Below are positions 21,261 to 29,368 of a stretch of DNA of 29,416 bases, one piece after another. Below the pieces are notes generated by a model, which ran no database searches, was not told the DNA's origin, and was given only the letters and a program-made list of their open reading frames with translations. The stretch comes from a virus, in the IMG/VR virus record IMGVR_UViG_3300029986_000716, positions 1 through 29,416 of that record; one strand, 5' to 3'. How positions within the stretch are numbered: position 1 is the first letter of the stretch; each line of letters begins with the position of its first letter. The translations under genes were made by a program, and so were the position numbers.

Positions 21261-21925
21261 TTTGTATAAGTGATACACATAATCAATTAGAGAAAGTTAA
21301 AATTCCAGAAGGGGATGTTTTGATCCATTCAGGAGATTTTACTATGGGTGGAACCTTAAAAGAAATATCAAAAGAATTATTATTATTTGGAAAATTACCT
21401 CATAAATATAAAATATGTATTGCCGGAAATCATGACTGGCTGTTTGAATTACAACCAAAAATAGCCCAACAAATATGTCTTGATAATAATATAATTTATT
21501 TAGAAAACTCTTCAACTATTATTGAAACTATTAAGTTCTATGGCAATCCTAAAACTAAATGGTTTTTTGATTGGGCTTTTAATTTACCAAAAGACAATTC
21601 AAAAACTAAACAAGAATGGGATAAAATACCAGAAGATACTAATGTTTTAATTTTACATGGGCCAGCTTTTGGGGTAGTAGATAGACTATTAAGTGGTCAT
21701 CCAGTTGGTTGCCCTATGTTATTTGAACGACTACAACAACTTAAAGATTTGATATTGTTTCAGTGTGGTCATATACATTCTGCTGAAAATAGAACAGAGC
21801 TAGTAAATAACACCTTATGTATTAATGCCTCAGTATGTACAGAACAATATAAACCAATAAATAAGCCACTAGTATTTGATTTAGATACTGAAACTAAGAT
21901 AATTAGTCAAGTATTCGAGGATTAA
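21245..21925 (+). CDS. calcineurin-like metallophosphoesterase
   Basis: 226 residues with the full two-metal phosphoesterase set in order: D-T-H in CISDTHNQ (7-14), HSGD (28-31), AGNHDW (about 60-65), LHGP (about 137-140), and CGHIHSAEN (about 175-183). These residues bind two metal ions and hydrolyse phosphate esters in small molecules, nucleic acids or proteins. The short, compact form resembles phage- and bacterial-encoded phosphoesterases of the MPPED type; the substrate is unknown. It is set in the middle of array D and joined to it by overlaps, so it is probably co-expressed with the array. Confidence 0.85.
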   Translation: MVLRLVCISDTHNQLEKVKIPEGDVLIHSGDFTMGGTLKEISKELLLFGKLPHKYKICIAGNHDWLFELQPKIAQQICLDNNIIYLENSSTIIETIKFYGNPKTKWFFDWAFNLPKDNSKTKQEWDKIPEDTNVLILHGPAFGVVDRLLSGHPVGCPMLFERLQQLKDLILFQCGHIHSAENRTELVNNTLCINASVCTEQYKPINKPLVFDLDTETKIISQVFED

Positions 21926-21928
21926 ATT

Positions 21929-22195
21929 ATGTCATATGCTATATTATGTATAGAGATTAGTGATTATCTGTATAGCTGTTATGGCAGCCCTAACTATCTG
22001 CCCTTTTCTTCGGAGGAATTTGTTAGTCTTTATGATATTAACAAACTTCCTATTAAATTCTCAACTAAAGAAGAGGCCTATGATTTTTTGATTACCTGTT
22101 CTTATAGAGTAATAATAAATACTCAGTCGTTACTAGTAAAGACTAATACAGCTTTATTTGAAATAGTGGAGTATCCAAAATATGACAAAGAATAA
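21929..22195 (+). CDS. ILHIPTG-family small protein D8
   Basis: 88 residues. Front MSYAILCIEISDYLYSCYGS (turn EISD instead of PTGE), helix FSTKEEAYDFL, end ALFEIVEYPKYDKE. It belongs with the LFEIVE subgroup. First copy after the metallophosphoesterase, 3 nt from its stop. Confidence 0.77.
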   Translation: MSYAILCIEISDYLYSCYGSPNYLPFSSEEFVSLYDINKLPIKFSTKEEAYDFLITCSYRVIINTQSLLVKTNTALFEIVEYPKYDKE

Positions 22196-22562
22196 ACAAT
22201 ATGCTATTTTACATATTGAAAGTGGAGAATATCTTCGAACAACCCATTTAACAATGGGATATAACTTCAGAGAACCTTATTTTGCTATTAATTTGTTACC
22301 GAAAACGGAATCTGTTTATGGTACGGCATATATAACATATTCTGCTTCATTTTTTAAAAAGGAATACGGTATTTCTCGTAGGGATTTTAGTCTAAAATCG
22401 AGTGGAATATATTTCAGGGATAAAATTTCTGCTATTACTTTTTTAAGAGACATATATTTACCTCATGTAATCGAATTATATAAATCTTACAACTTATACA
22501 GCATAATACCATTAAATAATAGAATACCAGAAAGAATAGAATTTGAAATAGTGGAGGTATAA
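22182..22562 (+). CDS. ILHIPTG-family small protein D9 (long)
   Basis: 126 residues, the longest complete family member: MTKNKQYAILHIESGEYLR to IEFEIVEV. The extra segment is an aromatic, basic middle (YSASFFKKEYGISRRDFSLK). The helix DKISAITFLRDIYL keeps the family position. Ends GTGGAGGTATAATG, overlapping the next ATG by one base. Confidence 0.77.
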   Translation: MTKNKQYAILHIESGEYLRTTHLTMGYNFREPYFAINLLPKTESVYGTAYITYSASFFKKEYGISRRDFSLKSSGIYFRDKISAITFLRDIYLPHVIELYKSYNLYSIIPLNNRIPERIEFEIVEV

Positions 22563-22801
22563 TGTATAAAATATTAGTAATAGAGACAGGAGAATATCTC
22601 TATAAAACCAATCAAGGTAGGTTATATTCCTCTTTAAAAAACTTTGCTTATAGAGAAAAATTCGGGAAAATAGCTACTTATAAGTATAAAAATACTATAC
22701 ATAAAATATTTATTGATGGAAAAGTTAACCTGTATATTAATGATAGCTTAATAACTCTAAATAAAGAAACGAAACCATTATTTGAGATAGTAGAGGAGTA
22801 A
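22562..22801 (+). CDS. ILHIPTG-family small protein D10 (LFEIVEV subgroup)
   Basis: 79 residues, MYKILVIETGEYLYKTNQG to PLFEIVEE. Lys-rich middle (YREKFGKIATYKYKNTIHK). The IDGKVNLYINDSL block before the last strand is the counterpart of ILINNQPFEV in the next gene. Start-stop overlap TAATG with D9. Confidence 0.79.
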   Translation: MYKILVIETGEYLYKTNQGRLYSSLKNFAYREKFGKIATYKYKNTIHKIFIDGKVNLYINDSLITLNKETKPLFEIVEE

Positions 22802-22803
22802 TC

Positions 22804-23058
22804 ATGTATAAAATTCTTCTAATAGAAACAGGGGAATACTTATATAAAAATATTATAGATACATATGATGACTATTCTGTAATATATTCCAAAGAAGAAA
22901 TGAAAATATATAGAGGAAGCTTGATAGAGGCTACTTTTTCCTCTAAAGAAGCTATAGAAAAGCAATTTAAAAAAAATATATGGAGAATATTGATAAATAA
23001 TCAACCTTTTGAGGTAAATGAAACTACTAGATATTTATTTGAGATAATAGAGGAATAG
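22804..23058 (+). CDS. ILHIPTG-family small protein D11 (LFEIVEV subgroup)
   Basis: 84 residues, MYKILLIETGEYLYKNIIDT to YLFEIIEE. It carries IYSKEEMKIYRGSLIEATFS followed by SKEAIEKQF. The Y-S-x-x-E-x-K-x-Y block links it with 23347 and 23603. Confidence 0.79.
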   Translation: MYKILLIETGEYLYKNIIDTYDDYSVIYSKEEMKIYRGSLIEATFSSKEAIEKQFKKNIWRILINNQPFEVNETTRYLFEIIEE

Positions 23059-23060
23059 AT

Positions 23061-23354
23061 ATGTATAGAATACTTCATGTAGTAACTGGTAATTATTTAA
23101 TGATATCAAATGACTATATTAGTGAGAATAATATAAAATATAAAAATCCTCCTATGAGACATATAACTTATAGGACTTTTTTAAAACTAAGCATGGTAGG
23201 TAGTCTTGCTGAATTTAGAACAAGAAGAGAAGCACAAATGGTTTTAGATTTTTTATATATAAAAGGAAATGTTGATTACAATAATAACTATATAGAAAAA
23301 TCTTTTATAGCAGATAATTATAATAAATGTGAATTTGAGATAGTAAATGTATAA
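23061..23354 (+). CDS. ILHIPTG-family small protein D12
   Basis: 97 residues, MYRILHVVTGNYLMISNDY to KCEFEIVNV. The helix is FRTRREAQMVLDFLY, a clear S/T-x-x-E-A example. Basic overall. It overlaps the next gene by 8 nt (ATGTATAA). Confidence 0.79.
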   Translation: MYRILHVVTGNYLMISNDYISENNIKYKNPPMRHITYRTFLKLSMVGSLAEFRTRREAQMVLDFLYIKGNVDYNNNYIEKSFIADNYNKCEFEIVNV

Positions 23355-23601
23355 ACTACTAATAATAGAGAATGGAACTTATATACATACAGATGTTGAT
23401 AGAAGTGTGCCTTTATTGTATTCCCAAGAAGAAATAAAACTATACCACCAGAAATTAGAGGAAGCATTATTTGATACAGTAGAAGAAATAGAGGAAATAT
23501 TTACAAGAACTACTGACAATTGGCAATCAATAGATATTAATGGAATTGAAGTTAGATTAGATACTTCCTCAAGATTTTTATTTGAGATAGTAGAGGTATA
23601 A
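23347..23601 (+). CDS. ILHIPTG-family small protein D13 (LFEIVEV subgroup)
   Basis: 84 residues, MYKLLIIENGTYIHTDVDRS to FLFEIVEV. It has LYSQEEIKLYHQKLEEALFD and an acidic helix TVEEIEEIF. Its end is GTAGAGGTATAAC before the next ATG. Confidence 0.79.
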   Translation: MYKLLIIENGTYIHTDVDRSVPLLYSQEEIKLYHQKLEEALFDTVEEIEEIFTRTTDNWQSIDINGIEVRLDTSSRFLFEIVEV

Positions 23602-23602
23602 C

Positions 23603-23848
23603 ATGTATAAAATTCTTCTAATAGAAACTGGAGAGTATTTATACCATAATGATATTAATAATATTTATTTAATTTATTCATTATATGAAACTAAAAAATA
23701 CATGGGACACTTTACTGATATATTTGAATCATTAGATTTAATACATGAGATGTTTCATTCCAATTGTAATATAATTTGGTTAAATGAGACAACTACTGTT
23801 ATTTTAGGAAAAGAAAACCTTAATTTATTTGAGATAATAGAGGTATAA
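23603..23848 (+). CDS. ILHIPTG-family small protein D14 (LFEIVEV subgroup)
   Basis: 81 residues, MYKILLIETGEYLYHNDIN to NLFEIIEV. The IYSLYETKKYMGHFTDIFES block corresponds to that of D11 and D13. Starts one base after the D13 stop. Confidence 0.79.
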   Translation: MYKILLIETGEYLYHNDINNIYLIYSLYETKKYMGHFTDIFESLDLIHEMFHSNCNIIWLNETTTVILGKENLNLFEIIEV

Positions 23849-23850
23849 TT

Positions 23851-24114
23851 ATGCCACATGAGTATAACCCTTACTACCATTTTCCTCATAAAACTCCTCA
23901 AGGTAAATTTATAATTCTTATTATTACAAGTGGTAGAATTTTAAGATGGCCATATTCAAGACATAGTGAAGAACCCAAATATGCTACAAGAAAGGATGCT
24001 GAAAAGATAATTCAAGAATATTTAAAATTTGCCAATACTTCTAAGTATACAAAGATTAAACGCTGTATAAATGAATTTGAAGTAGTGGATCTCATAACAG
24101 ACATTAATAAGTAA
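23851..24114 (+). CDS. ILHIPTG-family small protein D15 (divergent)
   Basis: 87 residues. A His/Tyr/Pro-rich extension (MPHEYNPYYHFPHKTPQG) comes first, then KFIILIITSGRILRW as the modified first strand. The helix YATRKDAEKIIQEYLKF and end NEFEVVDLITDINK are typical. Last copy before the helicase gene. Confidence 0.74.
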   Translation: MPHEYNPYYHFPHKTPQGKFIILIITSGRILRWPYSRHSEEPKYATRKDAEKIIQEYLKFANTSKYTKIKRCINEFEVVDLITDINK

Positions 24115-24141
24115 GTACTTGATAATAAAGTAATTAAGTAT

Positions 24142-25605
24142 ATGAAAGCATCTTTAATAAACAATACTACAGTCCAGTTAGAGTTTGATAATCAGGCTCA
24201 AAGAGATTCCTTAGCCAATATGCTTTCATATAAAATACCAGGTTGTGAATTTTCAGCAGCATACAAAATAAAACGCTGGAACGGTATGAAATGTTATCTT
24301 ACAGCTACTAACCGAGTTAAAATTGGTTTGTTTAAGTCATTGTTTTCTATGCATTCTCTAGTATTTGACAAAAATTTCAAAACTTTAACCTTTGATGATA
24401 TTCCATTATATAAAACTAATCCTAATTTTGAACGTAGACAGTATCAATTAGATGCTATAAACAGTATTCTACAAAATAAATATGGTATATGTGCTGCTAT
24501 AATGGGAAGTGGAAAAAGTCTAATATCAGCTGCTGTGTTAAGTTATCATCTTTCTTTGAATCCTAAAAATAAAGCCTTATTTATCGTATATGATAAGAAT
24601 ATATTACAACAATCAATTAAGAATTTTACTTCTTATGGATTTAAAGTAAGTCAATTTGGAGATAACATAAAAGATATCACAGGAGATATTATAGTAGGAA
24701 CTATTCAATCACTTAATAATATCCAAAAACCAAAACAAGTTCTAAAAAATATTACCTTCTTATTTTCAGATGAAAGCCATCATAGTGGCAGTAAAACCTC
24801 TAGAAAGGTAATGTCAAAATTACCTAATTGTAAATATTTTATAGGACTAACAGCTACCCCATTCACTGAAAAAACACTAGAGTATGCTGAACTTACAGCG
24901 TCCATAGGTCCTGTTATATATACTTATTGTTATCAAGATGCGGTAAAAGATGGTAAGATAGTTCCTGTAAAAGCATTTTTTTTAGATTTACCAGTGGATT
25001 ACGATTTAAAAGAGCAGATATTTTTAAGAAAAAACTATAAATATATATGGGATACTGCTATACAAAATAACATAAAAAGAAATACAACAATAGCTACTGT
25101 ACTTAATACTTGTTCTGAATTACTTGAGACTCCTAATTTAGTTTTAGTAGATAGGACAGAGCACGGAACTAACCTTTATAATGCCATTAAAAAAATGCCT
25201 AATTTGAACCCAGCGACCATGTTTGGAGACGATAATATAATAATTAGGCAATTTAAAAAAAGAGCTTTAATGGTCGATAATAGTAATACACTCATTAGTA
25301 CGGTCGTCAGTGAAGGTATAGATTTCGCTGTTTCGCCAGTGGTAGCCTTTAATGCTAGTGGTAGAAAAAGTTTTATAAGATTAATACAATTTCTTGGTAG
25401 AATCACAAGAAAAAATGAAAAGTTTAAAAAATTTAGAATTTATCTTGATATTTTAGACAAAGAAAATCCATTTTTATTAATTCATTCAAATGAAAGAATA
25501 GAAATTTGTAAACAATTTGGAATAGATGTCCAAGTTTGTTCAAGTATTCAAGAACTTATAGTGGACATTATTAAATACTATAAAGAAACGACTAAAGAAG
25601 AGTAA
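24142..25605 (+). CDS. uvsW: UvsW-like SF2 DNA helicase
   Basis: 487 residues. The N-terminal ~95 residues (SYKIPGCEFSAAYKIKRWNG and IGLF) resemble the DNA-binding front domain of T4 UvsW. Helicase motifs: Q-like FERRQYQLDAI (97-107), motif I MGSGKS (121-126), motif II SDESHH (209-214), motif III TATP (237-240), then STVVSEGIDF and FLGRITRK as V and VI. UvsW remodels forks, R-loops and branched DNA and takes part in recombination-dependent replication. The ATG has only a weak ribosome site 27 nt after array D; read-through from the array is likely. The stop is followed at once by an endonuclease start. Confidence 0.87.
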   Translation: MKASLINNTTVQLEFDNQAQRDSLANMLSYKIPGCEFSAAYKIKRWNGMKCYLTATNRVKIGLFKSLFSMHSLVFDKNFKTLTFDDIPLYKTNPNFERRQYQLDAINSILQNKYGICAAIMGSGKSLISAAVLSYHLSLNPKNKALFIVYDKNILQQSIKNFTSYGFKVSQFGDNIKDITGDIIVGTIQSLNNIQKPKQVLKNITFLFSDESHHSGSKTSRKVMSKLPNCKYFIGLTATPFTEKTLEYAELTASIGPVIYTYCYQDAVKDGKIVPVKAFFLDLPVDYDLKEQIFLRKNYKYIWDTAIQNNIKRNTTIATVLNTCSELLETPNLVLVDRTEHGTNLYNAIKKMPNLNPATMFGDDNIIIRQFKKRALMVDNSNTLISTVVSEGIDFAVSPVVAFNASGRKSFIRLIQFLGRITRKNEKFKKFRIYLDILDKENPFLLIHSNERIEICKQFGIDVQVCSSIQELIVDIIKYYKETTKEE

Positions 25606-26037
25606 ATGTGTAAGAAATGTGATATAACTGAACTACAAGATTATGCTAAAAATAAAGGCGGTAAATTATTATCTACTAACTATATAAATAGTAAGACTAA
25701 AATGTTATGGGAATGTGAGGAAGGGCATCAATGGGAAGTTAGTTGGAATAGTATTAAACAGGATACTTGGTGTCCTTCCTGTAGTAGAGAGAAATCAAAA
25801 TCAGATATTACTGAACTACAAGAGTATGCTAAGAATAAAGAAGGAAAGTTAATCTCTGATAATTATATAAATTCTATAACGAAAATGCTATGGAAATGTA
25901 AAGAGGGACATCAATGGGAAGCTAAATGGACAGATATTAAAAATAATAATAGCTGGTGTCCTGAATGTGCTTCATTTAAAACAGAACTTAGATGTAAGGA
26001 ATTATTAGAAGCTAAGTTTGGTTTTTGCTCTGACTAA
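25606..26037 (+). pseudogene. zinc-ribbon part of a frameshifted endonuclease
   Basis: 143 codons. Two repeats of about 60 residues, each TELQ-YAKNK-GKL...MLW-C-EGHQWE...WCP-C, bind zinc and are the usual front half of one type of phage endonuclease. The frame ends with AKFGF-CSD-stop at 26035. Shifting by one base at the T5 run (26022-26026) continues as FALTKSRFIYNNKRYEFDGY in the next frame, matching the intact nuclease domain at 8394. A single extra T explains the break. Confidence 0.75.
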
Positions 26038-26296
26038 ATCAAGATTTATATATAATAATAAAAGATATGAATTTGATGGTTATAATAAAGAACATAAAAT
26101 AGCATTTGAATATCAGGGATATCAACATTATGTCTATCCTAATCATTGGCATAAAACTTTAGAAAGCTATGAAAAAGCCAAACAACGTGATATAGATAAA
26201 GTGATATATGCTAAGGAGAATAGTATAAAACTAATCATAATACCCTACACAGAAGAAAAGAATTTAGAACAATATATAGGAGGAATACAAGTATAA
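26018..26296 (+). pseudogene. nuclease part of a frameshifted endonuclease
   Basis: The +1 frame encodes KRYEFDGYN, IAFEYQGYQHYVYPNHWHKT, KQRDIDKVIYAKENS and LIIIPYTEEKNLEQYI, parallel with the Vsr-like domain at 8394-9461. It lacks a proper start: TTG 26018 has no suitable ribosome site. It ends in TAATG with the replicative helicase gene. The nuclease would be active only if the frames are joined, by slippage at T5 or because the extra T is a sequencing error. Confidence 0.75.
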
Positions 26297-27684
26297 TGGA
26301 CCCTACAATTTCAATACCTTTCAACGCAGTCTACCAATCTGGATTACTTTACTTGCTAATTAAAGATTTTGATTTTCTCAAAGCGGTACTGGATGATCTG
26401 CAACCTGCATTGCTTGATGCTGGAGAATCGCATATTAAACTGTTAAAGATAATTAAAAATTCTTATAAACAAACTAAAAGAATTCTAACAGTGGAGTTAA
26501 TTAGAAATAATATTATTATTATGAGAAAAGCTAATATATTGTCAGATGGTGATGTATTTGGAATTACTTCTATTCTCGATTCTGCCAAGACATTAACTGA
26601 ATCAGATTATATATACATAAAAGAAAAATGCTATGATTTTTTAAAAAAACAAACAATGGCTATTGCTTTCTCGAAGAGTATTGACGCGTTTGAGCAATGT
26701 GATTATGATAAAGTTTATGATATTATGGGAGAGGCTTATAAAAAGAATTTTGGAAGTGAGTTTAGTATAGGAATAGATTACCTAAAAGATAGTGTTTGTG
26801 ATAGATATTTAGAAGCTCCTAGAAAAGGTTTATGGCAAACAGGCTTCCCAACAATAGATCAATATATGGGTGGTGGACTTGCAGAAAAAGAAGCCCTAGC
26901 TATAATCAGTTCAACAGGTCGTGGAAAAAGTTCAATGTTAGCCAATCTTGCTGTCACTGCTGCCAAACAAAACAAGAAAACATTGTTTGTGACATTAGAG
27001 ATGTCAGAATTGATTATGGCTCAAAGATTTGATAGCATAATTTCTGGATTTTGTGCTAAAGATTTGTCATCTATCCCAGAAGCTAAGATAGCTCTTCAAA
27101 GAAAATTAGATACTACATTTAATGGTAATATAAGTAAATTACTAACAGTGAAGGGTTTTGATAGAGGAACTTTATCATTAGGAGCCTTTGACAATTATTT
27201 AGAGAGATTTTCAAATGACTTTGGAGCCCCTTCTTGTATAATAGCTGATTGGGTAGGTTGCTTTAAAATGGCAACCACATTTGATAAAAGATATGAAGCC
27301 ATTGCTGAAATATCAGATGGTTTAATAAATTTAAGTAGAAAATATAACTGTACTATGCTCACAGCTTTTCAATCTAATAGATCAGCAGTGGGACAAAGTA
27401 ATTTTAACTATGATAGTGTCTCTGAAAGTTTTTCAGCGTTGTTCGGACTTGACGCAATTTGGGCATTGGGGTCTTCGGAAAAGGAATTAGATGCTGGTAA
27501 AAGAACTATAACCATTAGAAAGAATAGATTTGGTCCTGATTCAGTATCTGTTAACCTAATGGGCAATAAGCCTACTGAACCTCTTACCTTTAAGTTTATA
27601 GAAGCACCCAAGGAAGATGAGGAAGAAGAGTTGCTAAGACAGGAAGAAGAGAACAAAAAACCAGCATATCACAAAAAATACTAA
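26296..27684 (+). CDS. dnaB: DnaB/gp41-like replicative DNA helicase
   Basis: 462 residues. The N-terminal domain is helical (about 1-150). The RecA-like core has GFPTIDQYMGGGLAEKEALA, Walker A STGRGKSS (206-213), VTLEMSE (232-238, motif H1a), Walker B IIADWVG (314-320), and TAFQSNRSAV with the motif H3 Gln. These are the marks of the hexameric 5'-3' fork helicase of the DnaB/T4 gp41 family. The C-terminus ends in a long acidic tail (EDEEEELLRQEEENKK), possibly for contact with primase or loader. Its start overlaps the stop of the endonuclease fragment. A stem-loop follows. Confidence 0.88.
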   Translation: MDPTISIPFNAVYQSGLLYLLIKDFDFLKAVLDDLQPALLDAGESHIKLLKIIKNSYKQTKRILTVELIRNNIIIMRKANILSDGDVFGITSILDSAKTLTESDYIYIKEKCYDFLKKQTMAIAFSKSIDAFEQCDYDKVYDIMGEAYKKNFGSEFSIGIDYLKDSVCDRYLEAPRKGLWQTGFPTIDQYMGGGLAEKEALAIISSTGRGKSSMLANLAVTAAKQNKKTLFVTLEMSELIMAQRFDSIISGFCAKDLSSIPEAKIALQRKLDTTFNGNISKLLTVKGFDRGTLSLGAFDNYLERFSNDFGAPSCIIADWVGCFKMATTFDKRYEAIAEISDGLINLSRKYNCTMLTAFQSNRSAVGQSNFNYDSVSESFSALFGLDAIWALGSSEKELDAGKRTITIRKNRFGPDSVSVNLMGNKPTEPLTFKFIEAPKEDEEEELLRQEEENKKPAYHKKY

Positions 27685-27688
27685 CCAC

Positions 27689-27718
27689 TAAACCCTATTT
27701 GTTAGGGTTTATTACTTT
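27689..27718 (+). terminator. stem-loop after the helicase gene
   Basis: TAAACCCTA (27689-27697) pairs with TAGGGTTTA (27703-27711), 5-nt loop, followed by TTACTTT. It is a weaker terminator than the others because the T tract is broken. The next ribosome site (AGGAG) begins about 9 nt on. Confidence 0.68.
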
Positions 27719-27732
27719 ATAGGAGAAAATAA

Positions 27733-27957
27733 ATGAAAGATAAAGATGTAATTTATGAGCAAGCAAAAAAGATTGCTAAACTTGAAGCTGATTTTCATGC
27801 TATAACTATTGCCTATAATAAAGAGCAGCAGATGACTAAAGCTCTTGTAAAACGACTTGAAGTATATCATCCAGGTGCCTCTGAACTTAAAAGAGAATAC
27901 AATAGAGGTAGGCAAGATGGGTGGAATGCTGCCAAAGAAACTAAGAAGAGTAAGTAA
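27733..27957 (+). CDS. small coiled-coil protein, 74 aa
   Basis: Starts after ATAGGAGAAAATAA. Residues about 6-45 (VIYEQAKKIAKLEADFHAI, QQMTKALVKRLEVY) read as a helix with coiled-coil spacing; the C-terminus is basic (REYNRGRQDGWNAAKETKK). It is not a family member and heads the last unit, directly before array E. Function unknown. Confidence 0.75.
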   Translation: MKDKDVIYEQAKKIAKLEADFHAITIAYNKEQQMTKALVKRLEVYHPGASELKREYNRGRQDGWNAAKETKKSK

Positions 27958-27958
27958 A

Positions 27959-28288
27959 ATGAAAGCCTATTGTATTTTATTTATTCCTACATGTGAGTAT
28001 ATTTATGGAAAAACAAATAATAAACTAAATAAAGTTAAAATACTATCCAAAATAGATGTAGCTAATTATACTTTCTTTAATTTTTATTTAGAATCTTGTG
28101 CCCCAATATCTGCTGTCAAATTATTTTTTTCCGACAAAAATTGGTTAGAGGAACATTTACCTACAAGTGGTTTATATGATGATATAGCCTTGGATTTATT
28201 TCCTGCAACATGTTTAACTCAGATAACAGAAGATGAGAAACCAATACTTAACGAATTTGAAATAGTTGAGGTAGATGTAGATGTATAA
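27959..28288 (+). CDS. ILHIPTG-family small protein E1 (long type)
   Basis: 109 residues from ATG 27959 (MKAYCILFIPTCEYIYGKT); an earlier in-frame start overlaps the previous gene. Array E copies are longer: between the front and NEFEIVEVDVDV lies FFNFYLES, NWLEEHLPTS and DDIALDLFPATCL, a block shared with 28658. The usual TG turn reads TCE. It overlaps the next gene by 8 nt. Confidence 0.78.
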   Translation: MKAYCILFIPTCEYIYGKTNNKLNKVKILSKIDVANYTFFNFYLESCAPISAVKLFFSDKNWLEEHLPTSGLYDDIALDLFPATCLTQITEDEKPILNEFEIVEVDVDV

Positions 28289-28634
28289 AATTCTTCATAT
28301 ACCAACTGGAAACTTTGTTATATATTTTTCTAGCCTCTATAGAGATTTAACTATCTCTGAAATAATTGAAAGAATTGGAGTATCTTCCGGATTCTGTTTT
28401 TTTATTTCTGAAAGCTATTTAGGAGGAAGAGAGCAAGAATTTTCTCATGAAATAGAAACAGATTTTACTACAGCTGTTAAAATAATTAACTCTTCTAAAT
28501 TTTTAAGAGAAATAGCAGCAGATATAAATGATATTATAGATAGTGGAGATACTTTAGATACATTAATAAATACACATGGAAAAAATAAAATTATACCAGA
28601 TGTTTCAGAATTTGAAATAATTGAAGTAGATTAA
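28281..28634 (+). CDS. ILHIPTG-family small protein E2 (long type)
   Basis: 117 residues, MYKILHIPTGNFVIYFSSLY to SEFEIIEVD. The long middle has GFCFFISESYLGG, TAVKIINSSKFLREIAADIN and an acidic loop (DSGDTLDTLINTHGKN). Layout parallels 28994 (F-Y-L-G, helix K-x-F-R-E). Confidence 0.79.
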   Translation: MYKILHIPTGNFVIYFSSLYRDLTISEIIERIGVSSGFCFFISESYLGGREQEFSHEIETDFTTAVKIINSSKFLREIAADINDIIDSGDTLDTLINTHGKNKIIPDVSEFEIIEVD

Positions 28635-28657
28635 AAAAATACCTTGGAGAAATGCTA

Positions 28658-28990
28658 ATGAAACTATATAGTATATTACACATACCTACTGGAGATTATA
28701 TATATTTCTGTTATATAGGTCATCTTTCTGTAACTCCTGGAATGGCTATTACAAAAGAGATTATGGATGACCTTCCATGTTTTAATTTTTATTTGTCTAG
28801 TGCCTATGAAACAACAAGTTCTGGATTTATTCAAATAATAAGTGATAATAAAAAATGGCTACAAGATATTACAAAATCTACAAAACTATGTGACCATATA
28901 GCTTTGGATTTATTTCCTGAAAAATGTTTAGATGATATAGCAGAAGACACAAAACCAACACCTAAAGAATTTGAAGTAGTTGAGATATAG
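28658..28990 (+). CDS. ILHIPTG-family small protein E3 (long type)
   Basis: 110 residues. I choose ATG 28658 (MKLYSILHIPTGDYIYFC), 8 nt after GGAG; an ATG at 28652 is too close to that site. It shares FNFYLSS, KWLQDI, DHIALDLFPEKCLDDIAED and KPTPKEFEVVEI with 27959 and is its closest relative. Confidence 0.78.
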   Translation: MKLYSILHIPTGDYIYFCYIGHLSVTPGMAITKEIMDDLPCFNFYLSSAYETTSSGFIQIISDNKKWLQDITKSTKLCDHIALDLFPEKCLDDIAEDTKPTPKEFEVVEI

Positions 28991-28993
28991 CTT

Positions 28994-29365
28994 ATGACAC
29001 AGACTAAACACAACTATAAAATTCTTCATATCCCAACTGGTAATTTTATATTAGTTGTTCTAGGGGTATCAAGTAGAAGAAAAATGTCAGATAGACTCTT
29101 AACTGAGTGGTTAAAAACAACACAAGCAACTACTAGCATGAGTGGTGTGTTGCTTTATGGCTTTTATCTTGGAACAGAATATTTACCATTCGATAATGAC
29201 TCTCCTACTCTAGAACTAGTATCACACAAAAAAGAAATACTGGAAAAAATATTAAATACTAAATCTTTTAGGGAGTGTATTATAATGGATATCTATAACG
29301 TCTCTATGCCTGAGTCAACTACTCAAGCATTCAATGCTATAGAATTTGAAATAGTGGAGGCTTAG
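28994..29365 (+). CDS. ILHIPTG-family small protein E4 (long type)
   Basis: 123 residues, MTQTKHNYKILHIPTGNFIL to IEFEIVEA. The middle has LLYGFYLGTEYLPF, HKKEILEKILNTKSFRECI and MDIYNVS, the latter in the place of ALDLFP in E1/E3. Ends GTGGAGGCTTAG, so the ribosome site for the following copy again lies in its last codons. Confidence 0.79.
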   Translation: MTQTKHNYKILHIPTGNFILVVLGVSSRRKMSDRLLTEWLKTTQATTSMSGVLLYGFYLGTEYLPFDNDSPTLELVSHKKEILEKILNTKSFRECIIMDIYNVSMPESTTQAFNAIEFEIVEA

Positions 29366-29368
29366 ATT

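Noticed and set aside
26832-27032. 66-codon frame over the DnaB Walker A region
   Set aside because: It is the shifted frame of the conserved helicase core.
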